From positions 372,001 through 436,000 of the forward strand of contig NZ_QGMY01000007.1 of the NCBI RefSeq assembly GCF_003173355.1: a stretch of DNA of 64,000 bases. The letters run 5' to 3'. Shown here piece by piece: positions 1-8,870 of the stretch; position 1 is the first letter of the stretch; every line of letters begins with the position of its first letter. This DNA is from Methanospirillum lacunae. Its GTDB lineage: Archaea; Halobacteriota; Methanomicrobia; Methanomicrobiales; Methanospirillaceae. Both the position numbers and the translations under genes were made by a program. Under the pieces are notes generated by a model that was not told the DNA's origin, made no database searches, and saw only the letters and a list, made by a program, of their open reading frames with translations.

Positions 1-34
1 TATTGGTTGAATGTTTACCTTTTGTTGTAAACAA

Positions 35-62
35 CCCCCACCCCTTTGTTTCCACTGGAGAA
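35..62 (-). repeat. ORB element, left copy
   Basis: On the minus strand this reads TTCTCCAGTGGAAACAAAGG followed by GGTGGGGG. It contains the Orc1/Cdc6 dyad core (TCCAGTGGAAA) and the asymmetric G-string that define archaeal Origin Recognition Boxes. It is inverted relative to the right copy, with the G-string facing outwards. Confidence 0.88.
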
Positions 63-251
63 GAATATTTCAGCAGACACTAGTGGAGGTATACTTCAAT
101 ATATTTTCAGTATGTACCATATTAAAATTTAAGCTTAAATAAGTTGTGTAATGTACAACAAAGAATTACTAAATTTCTGAAATGTATGATTTAATAAAAA
201 AAGGATTTAAAAGATAAAACATTGTTATTTGGAGAGTTCTTCAAAAAAAAG

Positions 252-279
252 GTTCCAGTGGAAATAAAGGGGTGGGGGT
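252..279 (+). repeat. ORB element, right copy
   Basis: On the plus strand this reads GTTCCAGTGGAAATAAAGGG followed by GTGGGGGT. It differs from the left copy at only a few positions (mainly AAAT against AAAC) and shares the same G-string. The pair brackets the AT-rich core and is the expected binding site for the Orc1/Cdc6 encoded at 416. Confidence 0.88.
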
Positions 280-312
280 AATCTCATCAAATGATGATGA
301 ATGAGATTCAAG

Positions 313-326
313 TTTATAATAAAAAT
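313..326 (+). promoter_or_regulatory. Probable TATA box of cdc6
   Basis: The A/T-only run TTTATAATAAAAAT lies about 95 bp before the cdc6 start and resembles methanogen TATA boxes. The surroundings are AT-rich throughout, so the assignment is tentative. Confidence 0.4.
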
Positions 327-415
327 ATCTCTTTTTTATTGCAGTTATTGAAGTCATCCAAATTTCCTATAGTATTAATGGAACATCCATCTAACCTAGA
401 TAGGATAGATAATCA

Positions 416-1690
416 ATGACGGAAGAAACATCCGGTTCATCCGGGCTTTTTGATAAATACCTGGCTGAAAACCGCATTTTTAAGGATCGGGAAGTTCTCC
501 GGCATTCATACCGACCCCACATTCTTCCTCATCGTAAACCGCAGATTGATCAGATTGCATCTATACTAGCTCCATCTCTTCAGATGGAAACTCCCTCAAA
601 CATTCTGATCTATGGTAAAACTGGGACCGGAAAAACAGCTTCCGTTCGTTATGTAGGGACTGAACTTGAGCAGGTTAGTGCCAGAAGAGGAACCATCTGC
701 CGTGTTGTTCATCTCAACTGTGAGGTTATTGATACTCAGTATCGTGTCCTTGCCCAGATAGCTAAACTCATTCTAGGTGAGGATGATTTCCCAAGTGATC
801 GGCTCAGGACCCATATTCCAATGACCGGGTGGCCAACTGACCAGGTTTATGCTGAATTAAAAAATCAACTTGAAACTGTTGCAGGCGTTTTTATCATTAT
901 TCTTGATGAGATAGACAAGCTCGTTAAGAAAAGTGGTGATGACACTCTTTATAATCTAACCAGGATTAACACAGACCTTGCGAGATCCAAAGTATCCATT
1001 ATTGGTATTTCAAATGATCTTGGATTTAAGACATTTCTTGATCCCAGAGTTCTCTCCTCTTTATCAGAAGAGGAACTAGTTTTCCCACCGTATAATGCAA
1101 CCCAACTCTGTGATATTCTTCAACAACGTGCTGCCATTGGATTCATTGAAAATGCTCTCGATGAAGAAGTTATTCCACTCTGCTCAGCCCTTGCTGCCCA
1201 GGAACACGGTGATGCCCGTCGTGCTCTTGACCTTCTGAGAATATCAGGAGAACTCGCTGATCGGGAAGGTGCACATACAGTTCACGTTGAACACGTGAAA
1301 AAAGCTCAGGCAAAGATAGAGACAGATAGTATGGTTGAATGTATCAGAACCTTGCCTACCCAGAGCAAAGTGGTCCTGTACTGCATGCTTCTGCTCCATC
1401 GCGCCGGACAAAAAATATTCATATCTGGTGAAATTACCAGGATTTACCGGGAAATTACGCCCTTACTAGATATTGATGTCCTGACTATCCGCAGGATATC
1501 AGACCTTATATCAGAACTCAATATGCTTGGAGTCATCAGTACCAGGTTGGTAAACCGGGGAAGGCATGGAAGAACCAAAGAGATGTGGTTCGATACCAAC
1601 ACAGACAAGATCTGGGAGGTTATCATGGAAGAGCAGGACGATCGTCTTGCACAGATTGATGCAGAACTTCTTGTAACCATGCTACGGTGA
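416..1690 (+). CDS. cdc6: Orc1/Cdc6 replication initiator
   Basis: This is the archaeal origin-binding AAA+ ATPase of 424 aa. It should bind the ORBs just upstream and load the MCM helicase. Walker A is GKTGTGKTA near residue 68, Walker B is IILDEIDKL near residue 162, and sensor 1 is IGISND. A C-terminal winged-helix domain covers roughly residues 310-424 and would contact the ORB dyad and G-string. Its length is usual for the family. The ATG at 416 is preceded by a weak Shine-Dalgarno-like GATAGGATAG. The stop overlaps the GTG of the following Lrp-type gene, so the two are probably co-transcribed. Confidence 0.96.
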   Translation: MTEETSGSSGLFDKYLAENRIFKDREVLRHSYRPHILPHRKPQIDQIASILAPSLQMETPSNILIYGKTGTGKTASVRYVGTELEQVSARRGTICRVVHLNCEVIDTQYRVLAQIAKLILGEDDFPSDRLRTHIPMTGWPTDQVYAELKNQLETVAGVFIIILDEIDKLVKKSGDDTLYNLTRINTDLARSKVSIIGISNDLGFKTFLDPRVLSSLSEEELVFPPYNATQLCDILQQRAAIGFIENALDEEVIPLCSALAAQEHGDARRALDLLRISGELADREGAHTVHVEHVKKAQAKIETDSMVECIRTLPTQSKVVLYCMLLLHRAGQKIFISGEITRIYREITPLLDIDVLTIRRISDLISELNMLGVISTRLVNRGRHGRTKEMWFDTNTDKIWEVIMEEQDDRLAQIDAELLVTMLR

Positions 1691-2187
1691 TTTTAATGGA
1701 CGATAAAGACAGGACACTCCTCTCCCTTTTAGAAGAGGACTGTACAACCCCGGTGCATGACCTTGCGGTCATGCTTGAATGCAGCGATGATGAGATCCTT
1801 TCACGCAAAAAAGTGCTTGAAGAAGCAGGTATCATACGAAGATACTCAGCAGTCATCAACTGGGAAGCAGTTGAAGAGGGCCTGGTATTTGCAATCATTG
1901 AACTGAAGGTTGCCCCTGAACGTGAACGCGGGTACGATCAGATAGCAGAGCGGATAGCCAGGTTTTCAAACGTCAGAAACCTCCGGCTAAGGACAGGCTC
2001 TCACGATCTCGAACTCTTGGTGGCTGGAAAAACCATGCAGGAGATTGCCCGCTTTGTATCAGAACAGATTGCACCCATGGACCGGATCAGGGAAACAGCA
2101 ACCCACCTTATCATGAAGACCTATAAAGAGAATGGTGTTCTGTACATGGAGCGGGAAGAGGGTAAACGACTTCCCTTTTCGTTTTAG
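1687..2187 (+). CDS. Lrp/AsnC family transcriptional regulator
   Basis: The 166-aa protein has an N-terminal helix-turn-helix (about residues 5-55, including EAGIIRRYSAVINWE) and a C-terminal RAM/ligand-sensing domain (about 65-150). It probably binds an amino acid and controls amino-acid metabolism. The GTG at 1687 overlaps the cdc6 stop; an ATG at 1696 would shorten it by three residues. It is followed after about 9 bp by a class I aminotransferase. Regulator-aminotransferase pairing suggests local control of amino-acid synthesis, but the effector cannot be told from sequence. Confidence 0.88.
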   Translation: MILMDDKDRTLLSLLEEDCTTPVHDLAVMLECSDDEILSRKKVLEEAGIIRRYSAVINWEAVEEGLVFAIIELKVAPERERGYDQIAERIARFSNVRNLRLRTGSHDLELLVAGKTMQEIARFVSEQIAPMDRIRETATHLIMKTYKENGVLYMEREEGKRLPFSF

Positions 2188-2196
2188 GAGAATTTG

Positions 2197-3354
2197 ATGA
2201 GGGATTTTGTTTCAGAGAGGGCCAGGGCTATCCCACCGTCAGGTATCAGGCGTTTTTTCGATCTCGCTGGTAAGATGGAGGATGTAATCTCCCTTGGTGT
2301 TGGCGAACCAGATTATACCACTCCATGGCATATCTGCGAAGCAGCGATAACCTCGATAGAGCAGGGTCACACCTCGTATACCTCGAACACCGGTCTTGAG
2401 ACACTTCGAAGAGATCTATCCTCTTTTCTGAACAACAGATACCAGATCTCGTATGATCCACTCTCCGAGATGATCGTCACCACGGGAGTATCGGAAGCAC
2501 TTGATATTGCAATCAGAGCAGTAATCGATCCTGGTGACGAGGCGCTTGTGGTTGATCCGATCTATGTCTCATATGGCCCGTGCGTCACCCTCGCAGGTGG
2601 TAAACCTGTTCTCATGCCATGTCTTGAAAAGGATCACTTCAGATTGACTCCTGATCTGCTCATGGAGCATATCACACCCAAATCGAAGGTGCTCATCCTG
2701 AATTTCCCAAATAATCCGTCCGGTGCGGTGATGAGGAAAGAGGATATCAAAGGCATCGCCGATGTTGCAATTGATCATGACCTCCTCATTCTCTCAGACG
2801 AGGTATATGCAGAGCTTACCTATGAGGGGAAGCATTGTGCTGTGGCATCTGTAGATGGACTCTGGGAACGGACTGTCACTCTGTCAGGTTTTTCAAAGGC
2901 GTTTGCGATGACCGGATGGAGACTTGGTTATTTCTGTGCGCCTAAGGAGATAACTGCGGCAGCTTTGAAGATTCACCAGTATATCATGTTGTCAGCCCCA
3001 ACCATGGCTCAGTACGGGGCAATCGAAGCTCTGCGCCACGGGCAGGATCCTATGGAACAGATGGTCAGAGAGTACCATATGCGTCGTAATCTCTTCGTTG
3101 ATGGGCTTAACAGGATAGGTCTTCCCTGCCACCTTCCTGAAGGGGCATTCTATGCCTTCCCATCAGTGAAACAAACAGGCCTCTCAGATCAGGAATTCGC
3201 AGAACGTCTGATTACTGAGGCCGGTGTGGCAGTAGTACCTGGCAGTGTCTTTGGAACTGCCGGTGAAGGACATGTGAGGTGTGCCTACGCAGTCTCACGC
3301 AATGATCTCTCTGAAGCAATCGCCCGGATGGGTGAATTCATCCAGAATCTTTGA
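2197..3354 (+). CDS. Class I/II PLP-dependent aminotransferase (aspartate aminotransferase-like)
   Basis: This 385-aa fold-type I aminotransferase carries the hallmark NFPNNPSG and the PLP-lysine segment SGFSKAFAMTGWRLGY. The C-terminal arginine region (GHVRCAYA) should hold the substrate carboxylate. It transfers an amino group between an amino acid and a 2-oxoacid; exact substrates (aspartate, alanine or aromatic) are unclear. I chose the ATG at 2197, seven bases after the Shine-Dalgarno AGGAG at 2186-2190; a TTG one codon upstream is open too. It is co-directional with the Lrp-type gene, and a T-rich terminator follows. Confidence 0.9.
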   Translation: MRDFVSERARAIPPSGIRRFFDLAGKMEDVISLGVGEPDYTTPWHICEAAITSIEQGHTSYTSNTGLETLRRDLSSFLNNRYQISYDPLSEMIVTTGVSEALDIAIRAVIDPGDEALVVDPIYVSYGPCVTLAGGKPVLMPCLEKDHFRLTPDLLMEHITPKSKVLILNFPNNPSGAVMRKEDIKGIADVAIDHDLLILSDEVYAELTYEGKHCAVASVDGLWERTVTLSGFSKAFAMTGWRLGYFCAPKEITAAALKIHQYIMLSAPTMAQYGAIEALRHGQDPMEQMVREYHMRRNLFVDGLNRIGLPCHLPEGAFYAFPSVKQTGLSDQEFAERLITEAGVAVVPGSVFGTAGEGHVRCAYAVSRNDLSEAIARMGEFIQNL

Positions 3355-3356
3355 TC

Positions 3357-3373
3357 TTTTTTCACAGTTTTTT
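3357..3373 (+). terminator. T-rich archaeal terminator after the aminotransferase
   Basis: Two runs of six T (3357-3362 and 3368-3373) follow the stop codon almost at once. Archaeal RNA polymerase terminates at such oligo-T tracts. purA begins about 55 bp later. Confidence 0.5.
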
Positions 3374-3427
3374 CATTCTCTACAATGAGAGGAGTCTCTG
3401 ATTTTCAGAAGGGAGAGTATATGTCAT

Positions 3428-4465
3428 ATGGTCTCTTATCTATCCGGTTGGATGAGTTGTACCATCATCGTGGGCGGCAACTTTGGTGACGAAGGAAAGG
3501 GGAAGATCGTCTCCCACGTCGCTCACAAAGATAAACCTACTATTATTTCTCGTGGAGGTGTCGGGCCAAATGCCGGACATACCGTGATGGTAGGTGAAAA
3601 GAAGTTTGGCGTGAGGATGTGCCCGTCAGGATTTGTCTTCCCTGACGCCAGGCTTATGATTGGAACCGGTGTCCTCGTGGATCCCAGGGTTTTTGCCCAG
3701 GAGGTAGAGGTCCTTGGTGTTAAAGACAGGATCTTCGTTGATGAGCGGTGTGCCATCATTGATCTCAACCATATCGAGGAAGATAAAAGTAATACCCATC
3801 TCGCCAAAAAAGTCGGGTCAACAGGTACCGGCTGCGGTCCTGCAAACAGAGACCGGGCTATGCGGGTGGCAAAACTTGCACGTGATCTTCCTGAGATGAA
3901 ACCCTACCTGATTGATGTTCCAACAGAGATCAATACCGCCCTTGATGCAGGGGAAAACGTAGTGTTAGAGGGAACTCAGGGTTTTGGAATCTCGCTCTAT
4001 TACGGATCATACCCATATGTTACTTCCAAGGATACCTCAGCATCCCAGATGGCTGCCGACAATGGGGTAGGTCCAACCAGGATCGATGATGTTATCGTTG
4101 TCTTCAAGGCTTTTCCGACCCGGGTAGGAGAAGGCCCCTTCAGCACCGAGATGTCAAGCAACAAAGCCCATGATCTTGGTATCCAGGAATTTGGAACCGT
4201 TACCGGACGTGAACGAAGGATTGGGGACTGGGATAGCAAAATGGCACGATATGCATCTATGATCAACGGCTGCACACAGGTTGCAATCACAGGTGTTGAC
4301 CACATCGACAGCTCATGCTTTGGTGCCACAGATTACTCCCAGCTCTCAAAACCGGTTAAGGAATTTTTGAAACAGGTCGAAGAAGACACCCGTTCTCCGG
4401 TGACATTGATATCAACCGGCCCGGAGATGAGCCAGATTATCGATCTCAGGGATGAACTTGTATGA
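3428..4465 (+). CDS. purA: Adenylosuccinate synthetase
   Basis: PurA makes adenylosuccinate from IMP, aspartate and GTP, the first committed step to AMP. The GTP-binding glycine loop GGNFGDEGKGK is close to the N-terminus, followed by GPNAGHTV and GSTGTGCGPAN. The length, 345 aa, suits the shorter archaeal form. The start is uncertain: the ATG at 3428 has GGGAG at 3411-3415, but family N-termini usually begin just before TIIVGGNFGDEG, which fits the internal ATG at 3452 (337 aa). The stop overlaps the ATG of the 58-aa Trm112-like gene. Confidence 0.94.
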   Translation: MVSYLSGWMSCTIIVGGNFGDEGKGKIVSHVAHKDKPTIISRGGVGPNAGHTVMVGEKKFGVRMCPSGFVFPDARLMIGTGVLVDPRVFAQEVEVLGVKDRIFVDERCAIIDLNHIEEDKSNTHLAKKVGSTGTGCGPANRDRAMRVAKLARDLPEMKPYLIDVPTEINTALDAGENVVLEGTQGFGISLYYGSYPYVTSKDTSASQMAADNGVGPTRIDDVIVVFKAFPTRVGEGPFSTEMSSNKAHDLGIQEFGTVTGRERRIGDWDSKMARYASMINGCTQVAITGVDHIDSSCFGATDYSQLSKPVKEFLKQVEEDTRSPVTLISTGPEMSQIIDLRDELV

Positions 4466-4638
4466 AGCGTGAACTCTATGATATCCTCTGCTGTCCGGTC
4501 TGCAAAGGAGATCTTGAACTGGTCGTAAAAGAAGAGAACGATGTTGAGATCCTTACTGGTTCTCTCATCTGCCACGCATGTTCGGTAACATACCCAATAG
4601 AGGAGGGAATCCCCAACCTCCTCCCCCAGAATATCTGA
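4462..4638 (+). CDS. Trm112-like zinc-ribbon protein
   Basis: This small 58-aa gene starts with an ATGA overlap with purA. It begins MKRELYDILCCPVCKGDLEL and has a second cysteine pair in LICHACSVTYPIEEGIPNLL. Two CxxC knuckles and the ending PI-EGIPNLLP are typical of the Trm112/UPF0434 family. Family members serve as zinc-binding activator subunits of methyltransferases acting on tRNA, rRNA or release factors. The partner enzyme is not encoded nearby. Tight coupling to purA suggests translational coupling rather than a shared pathway. Confidence 0.85.
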   Translation: MKRELYDILCCPVCKGDLELVVKEENDVEILTGSLICHACSVTYPIEEGIPNLLPQNI

Positions 4639-4644
4639 TTTTTC

Positions 4645-5556
4645 ATGTTTCTTACCCCGCTGGTTTTGATCCTCTCTCTTTTTGTGGATCGGGCTCTCGG
4701 GGATCCTCACTCCCGGTTTCATCCGGTTGCAATGATTGGGAGTTTCATCGGTTGGTGGGGTCAGCCCCTACGGTGGAGTCCTGCTCTCCAGCGATCAGCC
4801 GGTGTCGTCTTCTGGATTATTACAGTCGTCATCTTCACTGTCCCCTTTTACTTCTTTTCTCTATATGCATCCTGGTTCCTGATGCTTCTTGTAGGCCCGT
4901 TTCTACTCAAGATATGCTTTGCCCTCAGATCGCTTGAAGAGCATGCTGCTGCGGTGGCTGCTGCAACGAGTCCTGATGCAGGAAGAGAAAAGGTTCAGAT
5001 GCTGGTCTCCCGTGATACCAGCGCCCTCACCGACGAGCAGATTCTCTCTGCCGCGTATGAATCAGTTGCAGAGAACCTGAACGACAGCATTATCGCTCCA
5101 CTTTTTTACTTCATGATATTTGGGCTACCTGGAGCCGCCTTCTACCGGGCTGCGAATACCATGGATGCTATGCTTGGGTATACAGACGAACGGGTCCGCA
5201 TTGGATGGTTTTCTGCCCGTATGGATGATATCCTTTCATACATCCCGGCCCGAATAACTGGTCTGGTGCTTATTGTCTATTTCTTCTTTAAAAGGAGATT
5301 AAGCCCTGCTTTCAGGATCTTGAGGCGGGATCGTAGGCTTCGTCCTGGTTTCAACGGGGGCATTCCTATGTCACTAATTGCAGGAGGAACTGGTGTCATG
5401 TTTGAAAAACCCGGAAAGTACCGGATCGGTGATCCCGAGCAGCAACTCAGAGTGGCAGGCCCTGAAATTATCTCAGCAGTCAGGGGATCTACCCTGATCT
5501 TCGCAATAGTTGCCTCAACTGCATCAGTTTTATGGAATCTCCTACCCAATATATAA
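4645..5556 (+). CDS. cbiB: Adenosylcobinamide-phosphate synthase (CbiB/CobD)
   Basis: This integral membrane enzyme of 303 aa attaches the aminopropanol phosphate arm to adenosylcobyric acid in corrinoid synthesis. Family motifs are DRALGDPHSRFHPVAMIG at the N-terminus and YESVAENLNDSIIAPL in the middle, with hydrophobic helices near residues 1-15, 50-90, 145-170, 200-220 and at the C-terminus. Methanogens need corrinoids for Mtr and the corrinoid iron-sulfur protein; this window also encodes the latter and a B12-dependent ribonucleotide reductase. It starts seven bases after the Trm112-like gene and is followed by pdxS four bases on. Confidence 0.93.
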   Translation: MFLTPLVLILSLFVDRALGDPHSRFHPVAMIGSFIGWWGQPLRWSPALQRSAGVVFWIITVVIFTVPFYFFSLYASWFLMLLVGPFLLKICFALRSLEEHAAAVAAATSPDAGREKVQMLVSRDTSALTDEQILSAAYESVAENLNDSIIAPLFYFMIFGLPGAAFYRAANTMDAMLGYTDERVRIGWFSARMDDILSYIPARITGLVLIVYFFFKRRLSPAFRILRRDRRLRPGFNGGIPMSLIAGGTGVMFEKPGKYRIGDPEQQLRVAGPEIISAVRGSTLIFAIVASTASVLWNLLPNI

Positions 5557-5559
5557 GGA

Positions 5560-6456
5560 ATGAAACTCGAAGAACTTCGGTACGGCACTGAACTGATCAA
5601 GCGCGGATTCGCATCCATGCAGAAGGGCGGTGTAATTATGGATGTGGTGAACGCTGAACAGGCCGGGATCGCCGAAGAAGCGGGGGCTGTTGCAGTTATG
5701 GCCCTCGAACGGGTTCCGGCAGATATCAGAGCAGCAGGTGGTGTGGCACGTATGTCAGATCCGGGGATGATCAAGGAGATCATCGATAAGGTCTCTATCC
5801 CGGTGATGGCAAAGGCAAGGATCGGCCACTTTGTTGAGGCGCAGGTCCTGCAGGCACTCGGGGTAGATATGATAGATGAATCCGAGGTTCTCACCCCTGC
5901 TGATGAAGAGTTCCATATCGATAAAAAACAGTTTACAGTTCCCTTTGTGTGTGGTGCCCGCGACCTTGGTGAGGCACTCCGCCGAATCAATGAAGGAGCG
6001 GCCATGATAAGGACCAAGGGAGAGGCAGGAACCGGTAATGTTGTCGAGGCTGTACGACACAACCGTACGATCCTTGGAGAGATCCGCAGGCTGAAAGGTC
6101 TTGAGGAGACTGAGCTTATCAGGAGGGCTCGCGAACTTGAAGCTCCGGCTGATCTTCTGATTGAGACTGCTAAGCGGCAGCGTCTCCCGGTGGTCAACTT
6201 CTCTGCCGGTGGTATCGCCACACCCGCAGATGCTGCGTTGATGATGCAGCTTGGCAGTGATGGTGTCTTTGTGGGATCAGGGATATTTAAATCACAGAAT
6301 CCGACAAAGATGGCGAAGGCTATTGTGGAAGCAGTCAACCACTTCAATGAGCCTGAAGTGATCGCTGAAGTCTCCCGGGGTCTTGGTGAACCGATGCGGG
6401 GGATAGAGGTACACACCCTCCCTCCTGAAGAGAGGCTGGCTTCACGTGGATGGTAA
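5560..6456 (+). CDS. pdxS: Pyridoxal 5'-phosphate synthase, synthase subunit
   Basis: PdxS forms PLP from ribose 5-phosphate, glyceraldehyde 3-phosphate and ammonia supplied by PdxT. The TIM-barrel sequence is strongly conserved: [57 protein letters not shown] and the phosphate loop [12 protein letters not shown]. Both catalytic lysines (in MAKARIGH and in RTKGEAG) are present. At 298 aa it is full length. It overlaps pdxT by 11 bp, so the two subunits are translationally coupled. PLP serves the aminotransferase encoded at 2197 and many other enzymes. Confidence 0.97.
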   Translation: MKLEELRYGTELIKRGFASMQKGGVIMDVVNAEQAGIAEEAGAVAVMALERVPADIRAAGGVARMSDPGMIKEIIDKVSIPVMAKARIGHFVEAQVLQALGVDMIDESEVLTPADEEFHIDKKQFTVPFVCGARDLGEALRRINEGAAMIRTKGEAGTGNVVEAVRHNRTILGEIRRLKGLEETELIRRARELEAPADLLIETAKRQRLPVVNFSAGGIATPADAALMMQLGSDGVFVGSGIFKSQNPTKMAKAIVEAVNHFNEPEVIAEVSRGLGEPMRGIEVHTLPPEERLASRGW

Positions 6457-7048
6457 GATCGGTGTTCTTGCCCTTCAGGGCGATGTGAGTGAGCACATTC
6501 AGGCATTTGAGCAGGTAGTTCTTGAGCGTGGGCTTGACCTTCCGGTTGTTGAGGTGAGACTTCCTTCTGATATGGAAAACCTGATTGCCCTTGCTATACC
6601 AGGTGGAGAGTCCACCACATTTATGCGGCTCATCGATCAGAATGGCATGCGGGAGAAGATCAGGAATTTCTCAGGGGGTATATTTGCGACTTGTGCCGGG
6701 ATGGTTGTCACTGCCCGCGAGGTAAGAGGCGAATCCAGGTTTGTTCCCCTTGGTATCGTTGATACAGTGGTCAACCGGAATGCCTTTGGCAGGCAACGTG
6801 AATCATTTGAGGCTGATATTCCGGTTGTAGGAGTTTCCTCACCGTTTCACGCGGTTTTCATCAGGGCCCCTGTTGTTGAAAAAGCCGGGCCTGGAGTGAT
6901 ACCAATTGCCACTCTCCCACAAGGTATTGTAGGGCTCAAGTCAGGCAAACATGTGGTCCTTGCATTTCATCCAGAAATCGGAGGGGATCTCAGACTTCAC
7001 CATCTCTTCCTTGATGGGGTCATCCCCACCCCTCACTCTAGCGCGTAA
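6446..7048 (+). CDS. pdxT: Pyridoxal 5'-phosphate synthase, glutaminase subunit
   Basis: PdxT hydrolyses glutamine and channels ammonia to PdxS. The class I amidotransferase triad is visible: nucleophile Cys in FATCAGMV and His/Glu in [21 protein letters not shown] and PGGESTT are further family signatures. Its 200 aa match the family length. The start at 6446 lies within the pdxS 3' end. The stop TAA forms the first bases of an ORB-like element. Confidence 0.96.
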   Translation: MDGKIGVLALQGDVSEHIQAFEQVVLERGLDLPVVEVRLPSDMENLIALAIPGGESTTFMRLIDQNGMREKIRNFSGGIFATCAGMVVTAREVRGESRFVPLGIVDTVVNRNAFGRQRESFEADIPVVGVSSPFHAVFIRAPVVEKAGPGVIPIATLPQGIVGLKSGKHVVLAFHPEIGGDLRLHHLFLDGVIPTPHSSA

Positions 7049-7072
7049 CCCCTTCATTTCCACTGGAATATA
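7047..7072 (-). repeat. Third ORB-like element, in a convergent intergenic gap
   Basis: Read on the minus strand this is TATTCCAGTGGAAATGAAGG followed by GGTTAC. The dyad core TTCCAGTGGAAA is identical to the right-hand origin ORB, and the GAAGGGGTT tail matches the G-string class. It sits about 6.8 kb from the origin pair, between the convergent genes pdxT and gpmA, where it cannot disturb coding sequence. Confidence 0.72.
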
Positions 7073-7123
7073 AAAATAGATCTTTATGGTTCTGTCATCC
7101 TCAAAAAGGGCATTCAACCAGAA

Positions 7124-7870
7124 TTACTTTGCCTTTCCCTGATTTTTTACAGCATCCATTGCTGCCTTCACTGCTTCTTCATCACCGAGGTAATAGTGTT
7201 TTATTGGTTTTAGATCAGAATCAAGCTCATATACGAGGGGTATTCCGGTTGGCACGTTGAGACCAGTGATCTCATCATCAGAAACCTGGTCAAGGTGTTT
7301 GATGAGTGCCCGCAGACTGTTGCCGTGAGCAGCGATGAGTACCCGTTTTCCAGACTTTATCGCTGGTGCAATATCTGCTTCCCAAAGTGGGAGAAACCGT
7401 GCAACAGTATCTTTCAGACACTCAGACAGCGGTACCTGTTCAGCGGAGAGTTCTCCATACCTTCTGTCATATCCCGGATTTGTTTCATCACCGGGTGCAA
7501 ATGCCGGTGGTCTGATATCATAACTGCGACGCCAGATATGGACTTGTTCTTCCCCATATTGTGCTGCTGTTTCTGCCTTGTCTAGACCGGTGAGCGCTCC
7601 ATAGTGACGTTCGTTGAGGCGCCAGGATCTGACAACTGGTATCCACATAAGATCCATCTCATCCTGGATGGTCCAGAGTGTCCTGATAGCCCGTTTCAGG
7701 ACTGATGTCCAGGCAATATCAAAGGTGTATCCTTTCTCTTTCAGCAGCTGCCCTGCTGAGTGGGCCTCTTTCAATCCCTGAGGGGAGAGATCGATATCTT
7801 TCCAGCCGGTAAACCGGTTTTCCCGGTTCCACAGGCTCTCACCATGACGTATGAGGACCAGTGTGTACAT
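7124..7870 (-). CDS. gpmA: 2,3-bisphosphoglycerate-dependent phosphoglycerate mutase
   Basis: The 248-aa histidine phosphatase superfamily enzyme interconverts 3- and 2-phosphoglycerate. The phosphohistidine motif [18 protein letters not shown], the [15 protein letters not shown] segment and the second histidine in [14 protein letters not shown] are all present, so it should be active. This is the bacterial dPGM type; many archaea rely on the unrelated cofactor-independent ApgM. It is transcribed divergently from the secreted CARDB protein with 78 bp between the starts. Confidence 0.93.
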   Translation of the reverse strand: MYTLVLIRHGESLWNRENRFTGWKDIDLSPQGLKEAHSAGQLLKEKGYTFDIAWTSVLKRAIRTLWTIQDEMDLMWIPVVRSWRLNERHYGALTGLDKAETAAQYGEEQVHIWRRSYDIRPPAFAPGDETNPGYDRRYGELSAEQVPLSECLKDTVARFLPLWEADIAPAIKSGKRVLIAAHGNSLRALIKHLDQVSDDEITGLNVPTGIPLVYELDSDLKPIKHYYLGDEEAVKAAMDAVKNQGKAK

Positions 7871-7917
7871 GAAACTCAGAGGGATGTTGGTTTACAAATG
7901 GGTTAAAACTCTGGAAA

Positions 7918-7927
7918 GGTTATATCC
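7918..7927. promoter_or_regulatory. TATA element in the gpmA / CARDB divergent spacer
   Basis: GGTTATATCC lies about 25 bp before the ATG at 7949, which would make a nearly leaderless mRNA for the CARDB gene. Its complement, GGATATAACC, could also serve the divergent gpmA with a leader of about 25-30 nt. Confidence 0.45.
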
Positions 7928-7948
7928 GCCCGTCACCAATCTTGACGT

Positions 7949-8848
7949 ATGGGTACTGGTGTCGGATGTGCTGCGGTGGTAGTGCTGGGTCTGCTCCTGG
8001 TTATTACCGGATTTGTGACAGGAGCCGTAAACGTCTCGACTGAAGGACTTATCGTGACAGATTCCGGATATCCCGGGGGATCTGTCACGATTATCGAGGT
8101 TCTGAAGAACAAAGGTGACAGTTCGTCAGGATCTGAAAAGGTTACGTATTATCTGGTAAACGAGTCAGAGCAGAATGCAACCCCAGTACAGATTGGAACC
8201 GCTGATCTCTCTCCGATGTCTGCTGAAGGTGAATACTCGAGTGCGAATACCTATATGCTCCCGATGAACCTTGCAGACGGGGTGTATACATTTGTCCGTG
8301 AGGTCATGGGATCAGACAAAAAGACCTCGTCTGGAAAGACCATCAGGATCTCGGATTCAACCCGGCCTTCAGGAAAACCTGCTGACCTTGTGGGTCTTGG
8401 AGTAATCACCCCACGTCAGGCCGCTCCCGGCGAGACTATAAGGCTGATTGCAGCGGTGGGTAACAACGGAGGTGCTGATGCAGGACGATTCTCAGTTGAT
8501 TTTTATCTCACTAACCGGAGTATGAAGTTCTCAGAACCGCTGCTTCTTGGGACCTGGGATATTGAATCAATTCCGGCTGGTGGTCAGGCAACAACAACCA
8601 GATCGGTGACCATTCCGACTACAACACCTCCAGGTGAGTATGGAATTCTCATGGATGTAGATCCATCAAGAGCAGTAACTGACAGTAACCCGTCAAATAA
8701 TGACTGGTACCGGGAAGGGGTGATAAGTATCACCGGACCCACCATTGCGATGGGTCCGTTCCCGAGCGGTATGTTGATCAACACCACTTCATCGGTGATT
8801 GTTGTCCCAAATAATACAAGCAGCCAGGCGGTATATTCAAGAGATTAA
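7949..8848 (+). CDS. Secreted or membrane-anchored CARDB-domain protein
   Basis: The 299-aa protein starts with a hydrophobic helix (about residues 5-27), a signal peptide or anchor. Two beta-sandwich units follow. The second (about residues 145-265) carries CARDB features: AAPGETIRLIAAVGNNGGAD, a central FYLTNRS strand and DPSRAVTDSNPSNNDW at the end. CARDB domains are adhesin-like modules common on archaeal cell surfaces. Many N-x-S/T sequons are present in the mature part, consistent with glycosylation. Function is otherwise unknown. No sorting signal is seen at the C-terminus. Confidence 0.75.
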   Translation: MGTGVGCAAVVVLGLLLVITGFVTGAVNVSTEGLIVTDSGYPGGSVTIIEVLKNKGDSSSGSEKVTYYLVNESEQNATPVQIGTADLSPMSAEGEYSSANTYMLPMNLADGVYTFVREVMGSDKKTSSGKTIRISDSTRPSGKPADLVGLGVITPRQAAPGETIRLIAAVGNNGGADAGRFSVDFYLTNRSMKFSEPLLLGTWDIESIPAGGQATTTRSVTIPTTTPPGEYGILMDVDPSRAVTDSNPSNNDWYREGVISITGPTIAMGPFPSGMLINTTSSVIVVPNNTSSQAVYSRD

Positions 8849-8870
8849 CTTACATTCAACTCAATTTGTT

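Larger units (their letters stand above)
1..415. other. oriC: Chromosomal replication origin (oriC) next to cdc6
   Basis: This gene-free stretch has the classic archaeal origin layout. Two nearly identical Origin Recognition Boxes lie in inverted orientation at about 35-62 and 252-279, and about 190 bp of very AT-rich DNA lies between them, a plausible unwinding element. The initiator gene cdc6 starts directly downstream. Extra dyads are visible: GTTGT-AA-ACAAC at 24-35, a perfect 12-bp palindrome TTTAAGCTTAAA at 128-139, and GTTGT-N7-ACAAC at 143-159. The right end (about 300-415) also has to hold the cdc6 promoter. The assignment rests on motif match and context. The left boundary may lie outside the window. 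Confidence 0.9.

Noticed and set aside
4578-4937. Plus-strand 119-codon frame overlapping the Trm112-like gene and cbiB
   Set aside because: It overlaps two supported genes in a different frame, and its translation has no family features.
5277-6506. Long minus-strand open frame (about 400 codons) opposite cbiB and pdxS
   Set aside because: It lies antisense to two clear family members and its translation is rich in Ser, Pro, Arg and Ile with no motif, typical of a shadow frame.
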